DNA of 64,000 nucleotides from Desulfobaccales bacterium (GCA_041648175.1 JBAZPO010000009.1:77235-141234), one strand, 5' to 3'. Positions 24,956 through 34,097 are shown, counted from the first letter of the stretch. Notes: a model not told the origin generated them from the letters alone. A program made the numbers and translations.

Positions 24956-25567
24956 ATGGGATTGACCGAATTTCTTGTCCACTATAATACGCTGCTCATC
25001 CATTACTTAGGATACGGCGGCATCTTCATACTTATGGCCCTGGAGTCCATGATTTTCCCCATTCCCAGCGAACTGATCATGCCCTTTGCCGGCTTTCTGA
25101 TCGTCACAGGTCAGTTCGATCCCGTATGGGTGATGGTGGCCAGCAGCCTGGGGTCCATTGCGGGGTCACTTTTGTCCTACGGTATGGGAACCTTGGGAGA
25201 GCCCGTAGTATTACGATACGGCCGCTACCTGTTGCTCAATAAACATCACCTGGAATGGACCGAGTTATTCTTCTTCCGGCATGGTGGTAAGACGATTTTC
25301 ATCTCCCGGTTTATCCCGGTAGTGCGCCATCTCATCTCCATTCCTGCGGGCCTGGCTCGTATGCCGCTGATCCCGTTTATTCTCTTTACCTTTGCCGGCG
25401 CCACCCTATGGAACGGATTTCTTACCTTCCTGGGAATGCGACTCAGAGAAAATTGGATGGTTATTCAGCGGTATACCCATATTCTGGACTATTTTGTGGT
25501 CGCAGCCCTCCTCGCCGTGGTAGTTTACTTGTGTTGGAAGCTCAAAAATGCCCGGAACCCCGCATAA
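24956..25567 (+). CDS. DedA/SNARE-associated family membrane protein
   Basis: The 203-residue inner-membrane protein has about five hydrophobic segments. The DedA signature is visible: ESMIFPIPSELIMPFAG near the N-terminus and ISRFIPVVRHLISIPAGLARM. The Arg/Pro pattern of the re-entrant loop is conserved. DedA proteins are phospholipid scramblase-like or flippase-like transporters, including carriers of undecaprenyl phosphate or phosphatidylethanolamine. The gene starts 4 bases after pncB and ends 3 bases before the next gene, a tight operon. Confidence 0.92.
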   Translation: MGLTEFLVHYNTLLIHYLGYGGIFILMALESMIFPIPSELIMPFAGFLIVTGQFDPVWVMVASSLGSIAGSLLSYGMGTLGEPVVLRYGRYLLLNKHHLEWTELFFFRHGGKTIFISRFIPVVRHLISIPAGLARMPLIPFILFTFAGATLWNGFLTFLGMRLRENWMVIQRYTHILDYFVVAALLAVVVYLCWKLKNARNPA

Positions 25568-25570
25568 GCA

Positions 25571-26371
25571 GTGGGATTGGGGGTGGCTGTGAGGGTTGAT
25601 GCACCCAAGCCTCAGGAGCGTCGGAGCAGCCTGCCTTCTGAGGCCATCATCAACCCGACTCGGGAACCATGGGACCCGCCGGTAACGGATCGGGTCATCC
25701 TGACGTTCACTCTGCCGGACTACCGGTATCTCTGCCGCCTCACGCAACCTAAAGAGCCGCCTCGTTATATTTACAATTGCGCGGTGCGGGAAGGCCACTG
25801 GGAAAACCGGACCATCACCCTCATGGCCCCGGCCCTGGGGGCGCCCTATGCGGTCATGGTGCTGGAAAAACTAATCGCCCTGGGAGCCCGTATGGTCCTG
25901 GCTTTGGGTTGGTGCGGTTCCCTCCAGCCTCATCTGGCCATCGGCGATCTGGTGCTCCCCACCACCACGGTGAGTACCGAAGGCACTTCCCGGCACTATC
26001 CCCTGGACGGCCAACCCCCGGACCCTGACCCGGGTCTGGCCCGGATCTTGCAAAACCTTTTGGAAACAACGGACGCCAGTTGCCAGGAGGGCACGGTCTG
26101 GTCCACCGACGGCTTTTACCGGGAGACGGTGGAACTGGTGCAGCACTACCAGGCCCAAGGGGTCCTGGGGGTGGATATGGAAATGGCCGCCTTGTTCACC
26201 CTAGGCCGGTTCCGGCGGGTGCCGGTGGCCGGTCTCTTGGTGGTTTCCGATGAATTGGCCACCCTGCACTGGAACCCGGGCTACCGTTCGGAGCGGTTTC
26301 GCCGGGCGCGGGATCAAGCTGCCCGCCTGGTGTTGGCCGCGGCGGCCCAATGGGACGGAAGCCATGCTTAA
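25571..26371 (+). CDS. Uridine/purine nucleoside phosphorylase family protein
   Basis: The product is up to 266 residues. The GTG start at 25571 is uncertain, with other GTG codons at 25583 and 25589. Family features are APALGAPYAVMVLEKLIALG, then VLALGWCGSLQPHLAIGDLVLP, the acidic substrate-binding site GVDMEMAALFTLG and the catalytic-aspartate region LLVVSDELATL. It probably cleaves the glycosidic bond of a nucleoside with phosphate. It is the second phosphorylase-fold enzyme in this region and overlaps the next gene by 8 bases. Confidence 0.88.
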   Translation: MGLGVAVRVDAPKPQERRSSLPSEAIINPTREPWDPPVTDRVILTFTLPDYRYLCRLTQPKEPPRYIYNCAVREGHWENRTITLMAPALGAPYAVMVLEKLIALGARMVLALGWCGSLQPHLAIGDLVLPTTTVSTEGTSRHYPLDGQPPDPDPGLARILQNLLETTDASCQEGTVWSTDGFYRETVELVQHYQAQGVLGVDMEMAALFTLGRFRRVPVAGLLVVSDELATLHWNPGYRSERFRRARDQAARLVLAAAAQWDGSHA

Positions 26372-27422
26372 CGGCTCTGTCCTGGCCATTGACGTAGGCG
26401 GCGGCACCCAGGATATCTTTATTTGGCAGCCGGGCCAGACCGTGGAAAACGGCGTCAAACTGGTCCTGCCGTCCCCTACCCAGGTCCTGGGCCGGCGGAT
26501 ACGACGCCTCACCGCGCAGGCGCTGCCCATTTTTCTGACTGGCCGGGTCATGGGCGGCGGCGCGGTGACGCAGGCGGTGCGCAACCATATGGGCCACGGC
26601 CTGCCGGTGTATGCTACGCCCCAGGCGGCTTTCACCTTCAGCGACCGCTTGGAGGTCCCGGAGGATTGGGGCGTAATCATCACCGAGACCCCGCCTCCCG
26701 AGACCGTTACCCTGAGCCTGGGCGATGTTGATGTGGAGGCCCTGCGCCAGGTTCTGGCGGCCTTTGAGGTCCCTTTCCCTGACCACTTTGCGGTGGCGGT
26801 GCAGGACCACGGCTTTTATCCTCAGGGCAGCAACCGGCGCTTCCGCTTCCAGTGCTGGGAAGACTTTCTGGCTCAGGGAGGCAGACTGGCGGACTTGGCC
26901 TACCGCCAGCCCCCCAGCCACTTTACCCGGATGGCGGCCGTAGCCGCAACCCTGCCCGGAGCCTTGCTGATGGATACCTGCGCCGCAGGCGTCCGGGGGG
27001 CGCTCCTGGACCCCCAAGCGGCAGAACACCTGGATAGCGGGCTCACGGTGGTCAATGCGGGCAATGCCCACACCTTTGCGGCTTTGGTCCGGGGGGGGCA
27101 TATGTGCGGGATTTACGAACATCACACCGGGCTTTTAAGTCCGGAGAAATTCTTTTCTCATCTGGAAAGGTTTCAACAGGGCGAACTGGGCAACGCTGAA
27201 ATTTTTGAGGGCCAGGGGCATGGCTGCGCCTATGTTCCGAATTTTAACCCCAAAGGCGAATATGCTTTCACCGTTATCACCGGCCCCCGCCGGCGCCTGG
27301 CCCAAGGTTGGCCTGGGGTCATGGCCGCGCCGTTCGGCGACATGATGCTGTCCGGCTGTTTCGGCCTGGTGGCGGCTTATTTGGAACAGGAAGGCTATCC
27401 GGCGGATCTGACAGATAATTAA
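26364..27422 (+). CDS. DUF1786 protein, ASKHA-like N-terminus
   Basis: The product is 352 residues from the ATG at 26364, which overlaps the previous stop (ATGCTTAA); a frame opening at 26250 is an overlap artefact. The N-terminus VLAIDVGGGTQDIFIW resembles the phosphate-1 loop of the actin/hexokinase fold. Further on there are GGAVTQAVRNHMG and the C-terminal VNAGNAHTFAALV, then GDMMLSGCFGLVAAYLEQ. It matches what I know of DUF1786, sometimes labelled pyruvate formate-lyase activating-like without proof. Function is unknown. Tight linkage to a nucleoside phosphorylase suggests nucleotide or cofactor metabolism. Confidence 0.82.
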   Translation: MLNGSVLAIDVGGGTQDIFIWQPGQTVENGVKLVLPSPTQVLGRRIRRLTAQALPIFLTGRVMGGGAVTQAVRNHMGHGLPVYATPQAAFTFSDRLEVPEDWGVIITETPPPETVTLSLGDVDVEALRQVLAAFEVPFPDHFAVAVQDHGFYPQGSNRRFRFQCWEDFLAQGGRLADLAYRQPPSHFTRMAAVAATLPGALLMDTCAAGVRGALLDPQAAEHLDSGLTVVNAGNAHTFAALVRGGHMCGIYEHHTGLLSPEKFFSHLERFQQGELGNAEIFEGQGHGCAYVPNFNPKGEYAFTVITGPRRRLAQGWPGVMAAPFGDMMLSGCFGLVAAYLEQEGYPADLTDN

Positions 27423-27488
27423 CAGGGACGCCATTAAGGGGATGTGAGAATCCTTTTCTCACGACTCGCTCAGCAGGAGACGGACCAT

Positions 27489-28331
27489 ATGGAGATTAAA
27501 TTCTGGGGCACCAGGGGTTCAATCCCGGCTCCCGGTGTCCAAACCCTGGAGTTCGGCGGAAATACTACCTGTGTTGAAGTGGTCCTGAACAACGGGCAAC
27601 GAGTTGTGATCGACGGCGGCACCGGCCTCAGGCTCCTGGGCCAGCATATGATCGAGAACAAGATTTCTAGCCAGTTTCACCTGCTTCTCACCCATGGTCA
27701 CTGGGATCACCTGCTGGGTATTCCGTTTTTCGAGCCCATCTACCACGAATCCACCAAGGTTATCGTCGACGGCTGGCCTCCCGCCTTCCAGGCCATGACC
27801 CGGGTCTTCGACAGTCACATGGGGGACGGCTTTTTTCCGGTGGCTTTCGACCATCTCAAGGCCAGGATCGATTATCTCAATACCCTGGCCCACGACCCTC
27901 TGGATTTAGATGGGGTGCTCATTGACGCCATGCGCCTCAACCATCCCCAAGGGGGGTTGGGGTTTCGCTTTCGGGAAGGTCGGCATACCATGGTCTTTAT
28001 TACCGATAACGAGTTGGGCGCGGCCCGGGGCAAGCGCATCCCGGAATTTGTCGAATTTTGCCAGGGATGCGACCTGTTGATCCACGATGCTCAGTACTTA
28101 CCGTCGGAAATTGCGGGGCGGCGGGGGTGGGGACACTCCACCTTTGAGGAGGTGGTGGCCCTGGCTCACGAGGCGGAGGTGCACAACCTGATACTCACAC
28201 ATCACGATCCCTGCCGCAGCGATGCGGAGGTCAAAGAGATCGTGGCCCTGTCCCGGGAAATGTCGGCCAAACATAACGGACTGCATGTTATCGACGCTGC
28301 CCGGGAAGGGGCTTGTTACCGGCTGCCTTAA
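27489..28331 (+). CDS. Metallo-beta-lactamase-fold hydrolase
   Basis: The product is 280 residues. The ATG at 27489 is preferred because AGGAG lies 9 bases upstream and the fold begins with MEIKFWGTRGSIPAPG. The metal site motif is LTHGHWDHLLG (THxHxDH). Further metal ligands are likely in FITDNELG, IHDAQYLP and LTHHDPC. The GTRGS start and this layout are typical of PhnP/cyclic-nucleotide-phosphodiesterase-like or RNase Z-like branches often found in signalling clusters. The exact substrate is unknown. A half-size GDT1 gene follows. Confidence 0.9.
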   Translation: MEIKFWGTRGSIPAPGVQTLEFGGNTTCVEVVLNNGQRVVIDGGTGLRLLGQHMIENKISSQFHLLLTHGHWDHLLGIPFFEPIYHESTKVIVDGWPPAFQAMTRVFDSHMGDGFFPVAFDHLKARIDYLNTLAHDPLDLDGVLIDAMRLNHPQGGLGFRFREGRHTMVFITDNELGAARGKRIPEFVEFCQGCDLLIHDAQYLPSEIAGRRGWGHSTFEEVVALAHEAEVHNLILTHHDPCRSDAEVKEIVALSREMSAKHNGLHVIDAAREGACYRLP

Positions 28332-28408
28332 GAACGGGTTCTGGACTCTCAGTAAGATCCCCATACCTTACTGCCAGGACTGGCAGACTTTTGAGAAAGG
28401 ATGTCTAT

Positions 28409-28681
28409 ATGGATTGGAAAGTCTTCTGGGTTACTTTTGGGACGATTTTTTTGGCGGAAATGGGGGACAAAACCCAACTGGCGGCTCTTACCATGTCCGC
28501 AGAGACCCGCCTGCCCTTGTCGGTCTTCCTGGGAGCCAGCGCGGCCTTATGCCTGGTTACGCTGTTGGGGGTAGCCCTCGGTGGCCTTGCGTCCCAATGG
28601 CTGCCCGAGGGCCTGCTGAAAAAAATCGCCGGAGCGAGCTTCATTGTTATCGGGGGATTAATTCTGTTGGGAAAATGGTAA
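28409..28681 (+). CDS. GDT1/UPF0016 family half-size transporter
   Basis: The product is 90 residues with three membrane helices. The start at 28409 follows AAAGGA by 8 bases; a longer frame from 28313 overlaps the previous gene and is not favoured. The first helix holds the signature EMGDKTQLAAL (E-x-G-D-K-T). Eukaryotic GDT1/TMEM165 and bacterial MneA have two such repeats and transport Mn2+ or Ca2+. Half-size bacterial forms are thought to dimerise. No second half is adjacent, so a homodimer, or a partner elsewhere, is implied. Confidence 0.9.
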   Translation: MDWKVFWVTFGTIFLAEMGDKTQLAALTMSAETRLPLSVFLGASAALCLVTLLGVALGGLASQWLPEGLLKKIAGASFIVIGGLILLGKW

Positions 28682-28695
28682 CAGATATAGCGATA

Positions 28696-28777
28696 GCCAA
28701 AAAGTTTTTTCCTTTTATTCCCCTCTCCCCTTGTGGGAGAGGGTAGGGTGAAGGGCTAATAAGAAAAACTTTTTGGC
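28696..28777. mobile_element. 82-bp palindromic element with 14-bp terminal inverted repeats
   Basis: GCCAAAAAGTTTTT at one end and AAAAACTTTTTGGC at the other are perfect inverted repeats, with a CCTCTCCCC...GGGAGAGGG hairpin inside. A closely related inverted copy is at 62790-62867. Confidence 0.7.
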
Positions 28778-28930
28778 AATGAATATAATCCTCATTAAAG
28801 CCGCCTGATTCAAGACCTGGTTTCCGCGGTTCTCGCAGGTTTTCAGCCTTCAGCCCCTTTATTTCCTGAGCGAAATTTAGTAGACTAAGCTAACTGATTG
28901 CCTTTATTAACCTTTTTTTGCGATCACTTC

Positions 28931-29506
28931 ATGGCGAGTTTGAATAAGCATCAGGAGTTGCGTCAACCCAACCTGGTCCTCATCGGCTATCGGGCCACCG
29001 GCAAGACTGCCGTGGGCGCACGGCTGGCCCGGGTCCTGGGCCGTCCTTTTGTGGACCTGGATCAGGTGCTGGTTCAGGAGGCCGGTGAGTCCATTGTAGA
29101 CATCGTGGCCAAAGGCGGCTGGGCCGAGTTCCGGCGGCGGGAAAAAGAGCTGGCAGCCAGCTTCCGGCGTACCCAGGGGCAGGTGCTGGCTACCGGGGGC
29201 GGTGTGGTGTTGGACCCGGACAATATCTCGGCCCTGCGGGAAAATGGCATCATCATCTGGCTAACCGCGGACCCGGAGACCATCCAGGCTCGCCTGACGA
29301 TAGATCTGCCCCGGGACCCCAATCGCCCCAGTCTTACCGGGGGTGACACTATCCGGGAAGTAGCGGCGGTGCTGGAGCAGCGTTATCCCCTCTATCAGGC
29401 CGCGGCACAGATTACGGTGGACACGACGCACCGGGATGTGGCCCAGGTAGTGGACGCGGTGCTGGCGGCCGTAAAATTGAAGGAGGCCGGAAACCTTGGC
29501 AGGTAA
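28931..29506 (+). CDS. aroK: Shikimate kinase
   Basis: The product is 191 residues and phosphorylates shikimate at the 3-hydroxyl in the chorismate pathway. The Walker A loop is GYRATGKTAVG, followed by the shikimate-binding VDLDQ and EFRRREKE, the GGGVV motif and the lid region around RDPNRPSLTG. The ATG at 28931 has no obvious ribosome site. The stop lies inside aroC (11-base overlap), so kinase and chorismate synthase are coupled. The EPSP synthase gene that acts between them is not in the window. Confidence 0.95.
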   Translation: MASLNKHQELRQPNLVLIGYRATGKTAVGARLARVLGRPFVDLDQVLVQEAGESIVDIVAKGGWAEFRRREKELAASFRRTQGQVLATGGGVVLDPDNISALRENGIIIWLTADPETIQARLTIDLPRDPNRPSLTGGDTIREVAAVLEQRYPLYQAAAQITVDTTHRDVAQVVDAVLAAVKLKEAGNLGR

Positions 29507-30548
29507 TACCTTTGGACGTCTGTTTCGAGTGACCACCTGGGGTGAATCCCATGGTCCGGCCTTAGGAGCCGTCATTGACGGCTGTCCGCCCCGTTTGTCC
29601 TTAAGCGTCGGAGATATCGAAGCGGAACTGGCCCGACGGCGCCCCGGAGTGCAGGCCCATGCCACCAGCCGTCGGGAGCCCGATAAAGTTGAGATTCTGT
29701 CTGGAGTATTCGAGGGCCTGACCACCGGCACTCCCATCAGCTTGATCATTTATAATCGGGATGTTAAAAGTCAGGATTATGACGAACTGCGGCGCCTCTT
29801 TCGTCCCGGCCACGGCGATTTTACCTATCAGGCCAAGTACGGCATAAGGGACCATCGGGGCGGGGGCCGGGCTTCGGCCAGGGAAACCGCAGCCCGGGTG
29901 GCCGCGGGCGCAGTAGCCCAAAAGCTCTTGGACCAAGAAGGCATCCAGGTACTGGCCTATACCCTGGAGTTGGGAGGGGTGCGGGCTCAAAGCGTGGACG
30001 AGGGCCGCATCTGGGATAACCCTTACGCCTGCCCCGACCCCGAGGCCGTTGCGGCCATGGAGACCCGGGTTTCCGAAGTCAGGGCCCAGGGCGACTCCCT
30101 GGGCGGGGTGGTCCAGGTGCGCGTCAAAGGCTGCCCACCAGGATTGGGGGAGCCGGTTTTTGATAAACTAGACGCGGCCTTAGCCCAGGCGGTGATGTCC
30201 GTGGGTGCGGTGAAAGGCGTGGAAATCGGCGCAGGATTTGCCGCCGCCCGGATGCTAGGCTCAGAAAACAATGATCCCCTGATCCCGGGGGGGTTCGCCT
30301 CCAATCGGGCCGGAGGTATCCTGGCGGGTATCTCCAACGGCGATGATCTTGTGCTGACCGCCGCGGTAAAACCGATTCCTTCTATCGCCCGGGAGCAGCA
30401 AACCATCGATTTGACGGGTCAGCCGCGCACCCTTTCAGTAAAGGGCAGACACGACATCAGCGCCATTCCCCGCATCGTCCCGGTCATTGCCGCCATGGTG
30501 CGCCTCACCCTGGCGGACTTTCTCCTGCGTCAGAGGGCCATCAGATGA
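29496..30548 (+). CDS. aroC: Chorismate synthase
   Basis: The product is 350 residues and makes chorismate from EPSP with reduced FMN. It begins MAGNTFGRLFRVTTWGESHG, a standard start, encoded from a TTG at 29496. AGGAGG sits 9 bases before this TTG, so the rare start codon is well supported. Further signatures are RDHRGGGRASARETAARVA and the C-terminal GRHDISAIPRIVPV. It overlaps aroK by 11 bases. A short stretch rich in GGTTCCAGG-like repeats separates it from tyrA. Confidence 0.97.
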   Translation: MAGNTFGRLFRVTTWGESHGPALGAVIDGCPPRLSLSVGDIEAELARRRPGVQAHATSRREPDKVEILSGVFEGLTTGTPISLIIYNRDVKSQDYDELRRLFRPGHGDFTYQAKYGIRDHRGGGRASARETAARVAAGAVAQKLLDQEGIQVLAYTLELGGVRAQSVDEGRIWDNPYACPDPEAVAAMETRVSEVRAQGDSLGGVVQVRVKGCPPGLGEPVFDKLDAALAQAVMSVGAVKGVEIGAGFAAARMLGSENNDPLIPGGFASNRAGGILAGISNGDDLVLTAAVKPIPSIAREQQTIDLTGQPRTLSVKGRHDISAIPRIVPVIAAMVRLTLADFLLRQRAIR

Positions 30549-30619
30549 AAGCTGTCAGGTTCCAGGTTCCAGGGTTCAGGTTTCAGCAAAAAAATCGGAT
30601 TTTCGAAAGGCAATTTTAA

Positions 30620-31393
30620 GTGCCCATAACTACTATGAAACCAACCATAGCCATCATTGGCGGGAACGGCCAGATGGGCCGCTGGTTTAAGCGCTTCTTT
30701 GTAAGCCATGACATTGAGGTCCTGGTGGCGGACGTCGACACTCCGCAGACGGCGCCAGAGGTCGCGGCCTTGGCCGATGTGGTGATCCTTTCGGTGCCCA
30801 TTCCCAAAGTGACCGAATTGGCCGGGGAAGTGGCCCCGTTTCTCAAGCCGGACGCGGCCCTGATGGACCTGACCTCCGTGAAGCAGAGGCCCATGGCGGC
30901 CATGTTGTCGGCGTTCACCGGAGAGGTGGTGGGCACCCATCCCCTTTTCGGCCCCGGAGAAGAAAGCATCAAAGGGCGGACCGTGGTCCTGTGCCAGGGC
31001 CGGGGAGAGCGCTGGTTCCTGTGGCTGAAGGACCTGTTGACCGAGGCCGGTGCCCGGGTGAAGGTCACCAGCGCGGCCGAACATGACCGCCTCATGGCTG
31101 TGGTGCAGGGGTTGGCGCATTTCCTGCTCATCTCTTTCGGTTCAGTCATTCAGGAGTTGGGCGTTTCCCCGGAAGACCTGGAGGAATTTTCCACCCCTAC
31201 TTTTGCCACCCTGCACAATCTGGCCCGCCGCCTGTTGAGCCAGGACGCCAAACTGTACGCCTGCATCCAGTTACAGAATCCTGCCAACCGGATAGTATTG
31301 CGGGCCCTGGAGGGGGCGGTGGCCGATATTCTCTACTTCATTCAACGCCAGGACGCCGACGGGCTGGTGCGTCTGATTGAGGAGATTAAATAA
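30620..31393 (+). CDS. tyrA: Prephenate dehydrogenase
   Basis: The product is 257 residues and converts prephenate to 4-hydroxyphenylpyruvate for tyrosine synthesis. The NAD-binding start is IAIIGGNGQMGRWFKRFF, with DVDTPQ after strand 2, then DLTSVKQRPM and GTHPLFGP typical of TyrA. There is no chorismate mutase domain in front and no ACT domain behind, so it is the short monofunctional form. GTG at 30620 has GAAAGG 9 bases upstream; an in-frame ATG at 30635 is the alternative. It follows aroC in the same direction. Confidence 0.93.
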   Translation: MPITTMKPTIAIIGGNGQMGRWFKRFFVSHDIEVLVADVDTPQTAPEVAALADVVILSVPIPKVTELAGEVAPFLKPDAALMDLTSVKQRPMAAMLSAFTGEVVGTHPLFGPGEESIKGRTVVLCQGRGERWFLWLKDLLTEAGARVKVTSAAEHDRLMAVVQGLAHFLLISFGSVIQELGVSPEDLEEFSTPTFATLHNLARRLLSQDAKLYACIQLQNPANRIVLRALEGAVADILYFIQRQDADGLVRLIEEIK

Positions 31394-31519
31394 TACGGTT
31401 TCAGGTTTTCAGTTTCAGTTAAAAGAATAAGGATTATCAATAAATTAAAAATCAGCCTTTGAGAACATCCGAGGCTGTCCTCCATTTACTCGGGAGTTTT
31501 TCGTAACGGGAACCTACTC

Positions 31520-32797
31520 ATGCTAGATATCAAATTTGTACGAGAACATCTGGAAGAAGTGGAACAGGCCTTGAAAAACCGGGGCCAGGAGATCTCCCTG
31601 GATGAATACCGCTGGCGGGAGACGGAGCGCCGCCAGTTGCTCACCCGGGTGGAAGAATTGCGCCATGAACGCAACACCCTGTCCAAAGAGGTGGGGGACT
31701 TGATGAAGGCCGGCAAGCGCGACGAGGCCCAGCCTCTGCGAAACCGGGTCACCGCCATCAATGAGGAAAGTAAAGACCTGGAGGCCCAGGCGGACGCCCA
31801 GGATGCCTGGGTGCGGGAATTCCTCCTCAACCTGCCCAACCTTCCCCACGCGTCGGTTCCCCTGGGGGCTTCCGCCGAGGATAATCCGGTGGTAAAAACC
31901 TGGGGGCAGGCCCCGGAGTTCGACTTTACTCCTCAAGCCCACTGGGACATCGGTGAGAACCTGGGCATCCTGGATTTCGAACGGGCCGCCAAGATCACCG
32001 GGGCTCGCTTTGCTCTCCTGAAGGGAGCCGGGGCGAGGCTGGAACGGGCCCTGATCAACTTCATGCTGGATTTGCACACCAAGAAGCACGGCTATCTGGA
32101 AGTGCTGCCACCATTTATTGCCAATGCAGATTCCCTGCGAGCCACCGGGCAGCTTCCCAAGTTTCAAGAGGATCTCTTCAAGCTGGAAGGGCTGCCTTAC
32201 TACCTGGTGCCCACCGCGGAGGTGCCGGTCACCAATATCCACCGGGATGAAATACTTAAGGGGGAGGACCTGCCCTTATATTATACGGCCTACACCCCCT
32301 GTTTCCGCTCCGAGGCGGGTTCTTACGGCAAGGACGTCCGGGGCTTGATTCGCCAGCATCAGTTCAACAAGGTGGAGTTGGTGAAGTTTACTTTACCGGA
32401 GAATTCCTACGACGAGCTGGAGCGCCTGCTTGCCGATGCGGAAGAGGTCTTGCAGGAGTTGGGCCTGCACTACCGGGTAGTGCTGCTGTGTACCGGCGAT
32501 ATGGGTTTTGCCGCGGCCAAGACCTACGACATCGAAGTCTGGCTGCCGGGACAGGACCTCTACCGGGAGATTTCATCCTGCAGCAATTTTGAAAATTATC
32601 AGGCCCGGCGGGCTGGCATCCGCTTCCGCCGCGCCGGGTCCAAGGGCACGGAACTGGTGCACACGCTGAATGGCTCCGGCCTGGCGGTGGGCCGCACCAT
32701 GGTGGCTATCCTGGAGAACTACCAGCAGGCCGACGGCAGCGTGGTGATCCCGGAGAACCTCAGACCGTATATGGGGGGAACAGAGAAGATCGGGTAG
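31520..32797 (+). CDS. serS: Seryl-tRNA synthetase
   Basis: The product is 425 residues, a class II synthetase charging tRNA-Ser (and tRNA-Sec, if selenocysteine is used). The N-terminal long coiled-coil arm covers about residues 25-105. Class II motif 2 is CFRSEAGSYGKDVRGLIRQHQF and motif 3 includes NGSGLAVGRTMVAILENYQ; both are read as one region each, with intact arginines. Serine-site and dimer motifs (PTAEVPVTN) are present. The ATG at 31520 lies 126 bases after tyrA. The gene is complete and ordinary. Confidence 0.97.
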   Translation: MLDIKFVREHLEEVEQALKNRGQEISLDEYRWRETERRQLLTRVEELRHERNTLSKEVGDLMKAGKRDEAQPLRNRVTAINEESKDLEAQADAQDAWVREFLLNLPNLPHASVPLGASAEDNPVVKTWGQAPEFDFTPQAHWDIGENLGILDFERAAKITGARFALLKGAGARLERALINFMLDLHTKKHGYLEVLPPFIANADSLRATGQLPKFQEDLFKLEGLPYYLVPTAEVPVTNIHRDEILKGEDLPLYYTAYTPCFRSEAGSYGKDVRGLIRQHQFNKVELVKFTLPENSYDELERLLADAEEVLQELGLHYRVVLLCTGDMGFAAAKTYDIEVWLPGQDLYREISSCSNFENYQARRAGIRFRRAGSKGTELVHTLNGSGLAVGRTMVAILENYQQADGSVVIPENLRPYMGGTEKIG

Positions 32798-32833
32798 GGA
32801 AGTGTGCCGTTTTTCGAAAAAATCATTAATAGT

Positions 32834-32892
32834 CGTGCCCAAGCGCAGCTTAGGCAATAAAAATCGTTCCCAAGCGAAGCTTGGGAACGAAG
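32834..32892. repeat. Twin-hairpin dispersed repeat, copy 5
   Basis: Here the two units are in swapped order: GTGCCCAAGCGCAGCTTAGGC first, then CGTTCCCAAGC...GCTTGGGAACG. It lies between the convergent serS and lipoprotein genes. Confidence 0.75.
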
Positions 32893-32942
32893 GTAATTGT
32901 CTGTTTCCTTTGCTACTGAAAACCGAAAACTGAAAACCTTCT

Positions 32943-34097
32943 TTATTTGGCCGCGGCCTTCACCTTATCGTTGGCATTGAAGGGCCCCCCGCTCAGAGGC
33001 TGGGCCACCGCACCGCTGTTGCCCAGAAGTTCCGTCACCTTGATCTCCCCTTGAGGGACATCGGCCGTGTAACCCAGGACTTTATGCGTCGTGGGGTTCA
33101 CCACCTCTTTGCCCGGTTGCACAACCTTCAGGCGGTCACCCACCTTAAGGCCCGAGTTTTGTCCCAGGTTCAGGTAGACCTTGCCTTCTTTGACGAACTC
33201 CACCCGGCCAAACCAGGCAATCTTGACGAGGTCTCCGGATACCCGTAGAGTATTATTCTGGGCGAACTTGGTAACGTTTTCGGGGGTCAGCCCGCTCGCG
33301 GGCGCAGAAGCCACAATGGCATCTTCCTGGACACCGGTGAAGGTGTCATAAACTTGCATGACCAGCGCCCCCTGAGACCCACTCTGCGGGGGAACCAGTC
33401 CAGTAAGGACAATACCCTGAACCCCCAGGACATCCCCTAAGTCCTTGATTTTGGTGGTAATAGTCTTTTTATCGGCTACTCCGGCCTTACGCAGGGCCTC
33501 GTCGACCTGAACCGGGCTGCTCACTCTAAGGTCTTTGGTCCGCCCCAAGGCATCACCCAGGGCCATGCCCAAAGTTCGGTTCAAGCCGTCTAAGTTGCTA
33601 GGTGTATCCAGGTCGGGAATGACCGCCACGGCCCGGCCCACCACGGCCGTATCGCCTCTTCCTTTGGCCTGGGAAACAAAGCCTCCCAACCCCTGCTCCC
33701 GGAGGATGCGGTCCACTTCAGACCGGACCATTTCCTGGAGCTTATCCGGGGGAATCCCCTTACCCGCGGCCTTTTCCTGCTGTAAGCCGACGGCCTTGAC
33801 CAGGGAGTTGATCAGGTGCTGCTGGGCCCCCACGAACTGCTCCCCTTTTTGCACATAGAGATATTCGGGCGAGTCGGCGACGCTCATCCAATAGGGGTTT
33901 TTACTGCGTATAAAGGGTTTGCCATCAATGATAACGGTCTCTTGTTGAGACTCAGGGGGGGCCATCTCTGCATCCGTATCATCGCCGGAGTCATACCCGG
34001 TCCATTTTTTCACCGTGGAGCAGCCCACCGCCAACAGAGCGACTGACATAAGCAACAATAAACCCATTCTCAATGACTTCAGTAAGCTTCTTGACAT
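32943..34097 (-). CDS. Lipoprotein with FlgT/CsgG-like domains
   Basis: The product is 384 residues. A signal peptide ends in the lipobox LLAVGC (Cys at about 26), so it should be lipid-anchored. The middle part (about 150-290) resembles a CsgG/FlgT middle domain: VVGRAVAVIPDLD, then LGMALGDALGRTKDLRV and a LGVQGIVLTGLV core. The C-terminal part (LNLGQNSGLKVGDRLKVV, then GEIKVTELLGNSG) matches a FlgT C-terminal-like SH3 fold. It probably acts at the outer membrane. No flagellar or curli gene is near, so a specific role is not assigned. It has the AT-poor codon use of its neighbours. Confidence 0.82.
   Translation of the reverse strand: MSRSLLKSLRMGLLLLMSVALLAVGCSTVKKWTGYDSGDDTDAEMAPPESQQETVIIDGKPFIRSKNPYWMSVADSPEYLYVQKGEQFVGAQQHLINSLVKAVGLQQEKAAGKGIPPDKLQEMVRSEVDRILREQGLGGFVSQAKGRGDTAVVGRAVAVIPDLDTPSNLDGLNRTLGMALGDALGRTKDLRVSSPVQVDEALRKAGVADKKTITTKIKDLGDVLGVQGIVLTGLVPPQSGSQGALVMQVYDTFTGVQEDAIVASAPASGLTPENVTKFAQNNTLRVSGDLVKIAWFGRVEFVKEGKVYLNLGQNSGLKVGDRLKVVQPGKEVVNPTTHKVLGYTADVPQGEIKVTELLGNSGAVAQPLSGGPFNANDKVKAAAK

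Noticed and set aside
28313..28408. N-terminal extension of the GDT1-like protein
   Set aside because: It overlaps the end of the previous gene and lies upstream of a good ribosome site at 28395-28400; family members start at the membrane helix.
30549..30619. Short tandem GGTTCCAGG-like repeats between aroC and tyrA
   Set aside because: Similar low-complexity runs (TTCAAGG, CTGAAAACTGAAAAC, AACGAAAAACG) occur in many gaps here. They are too short and variable to define as an array, and are not CRISPR.
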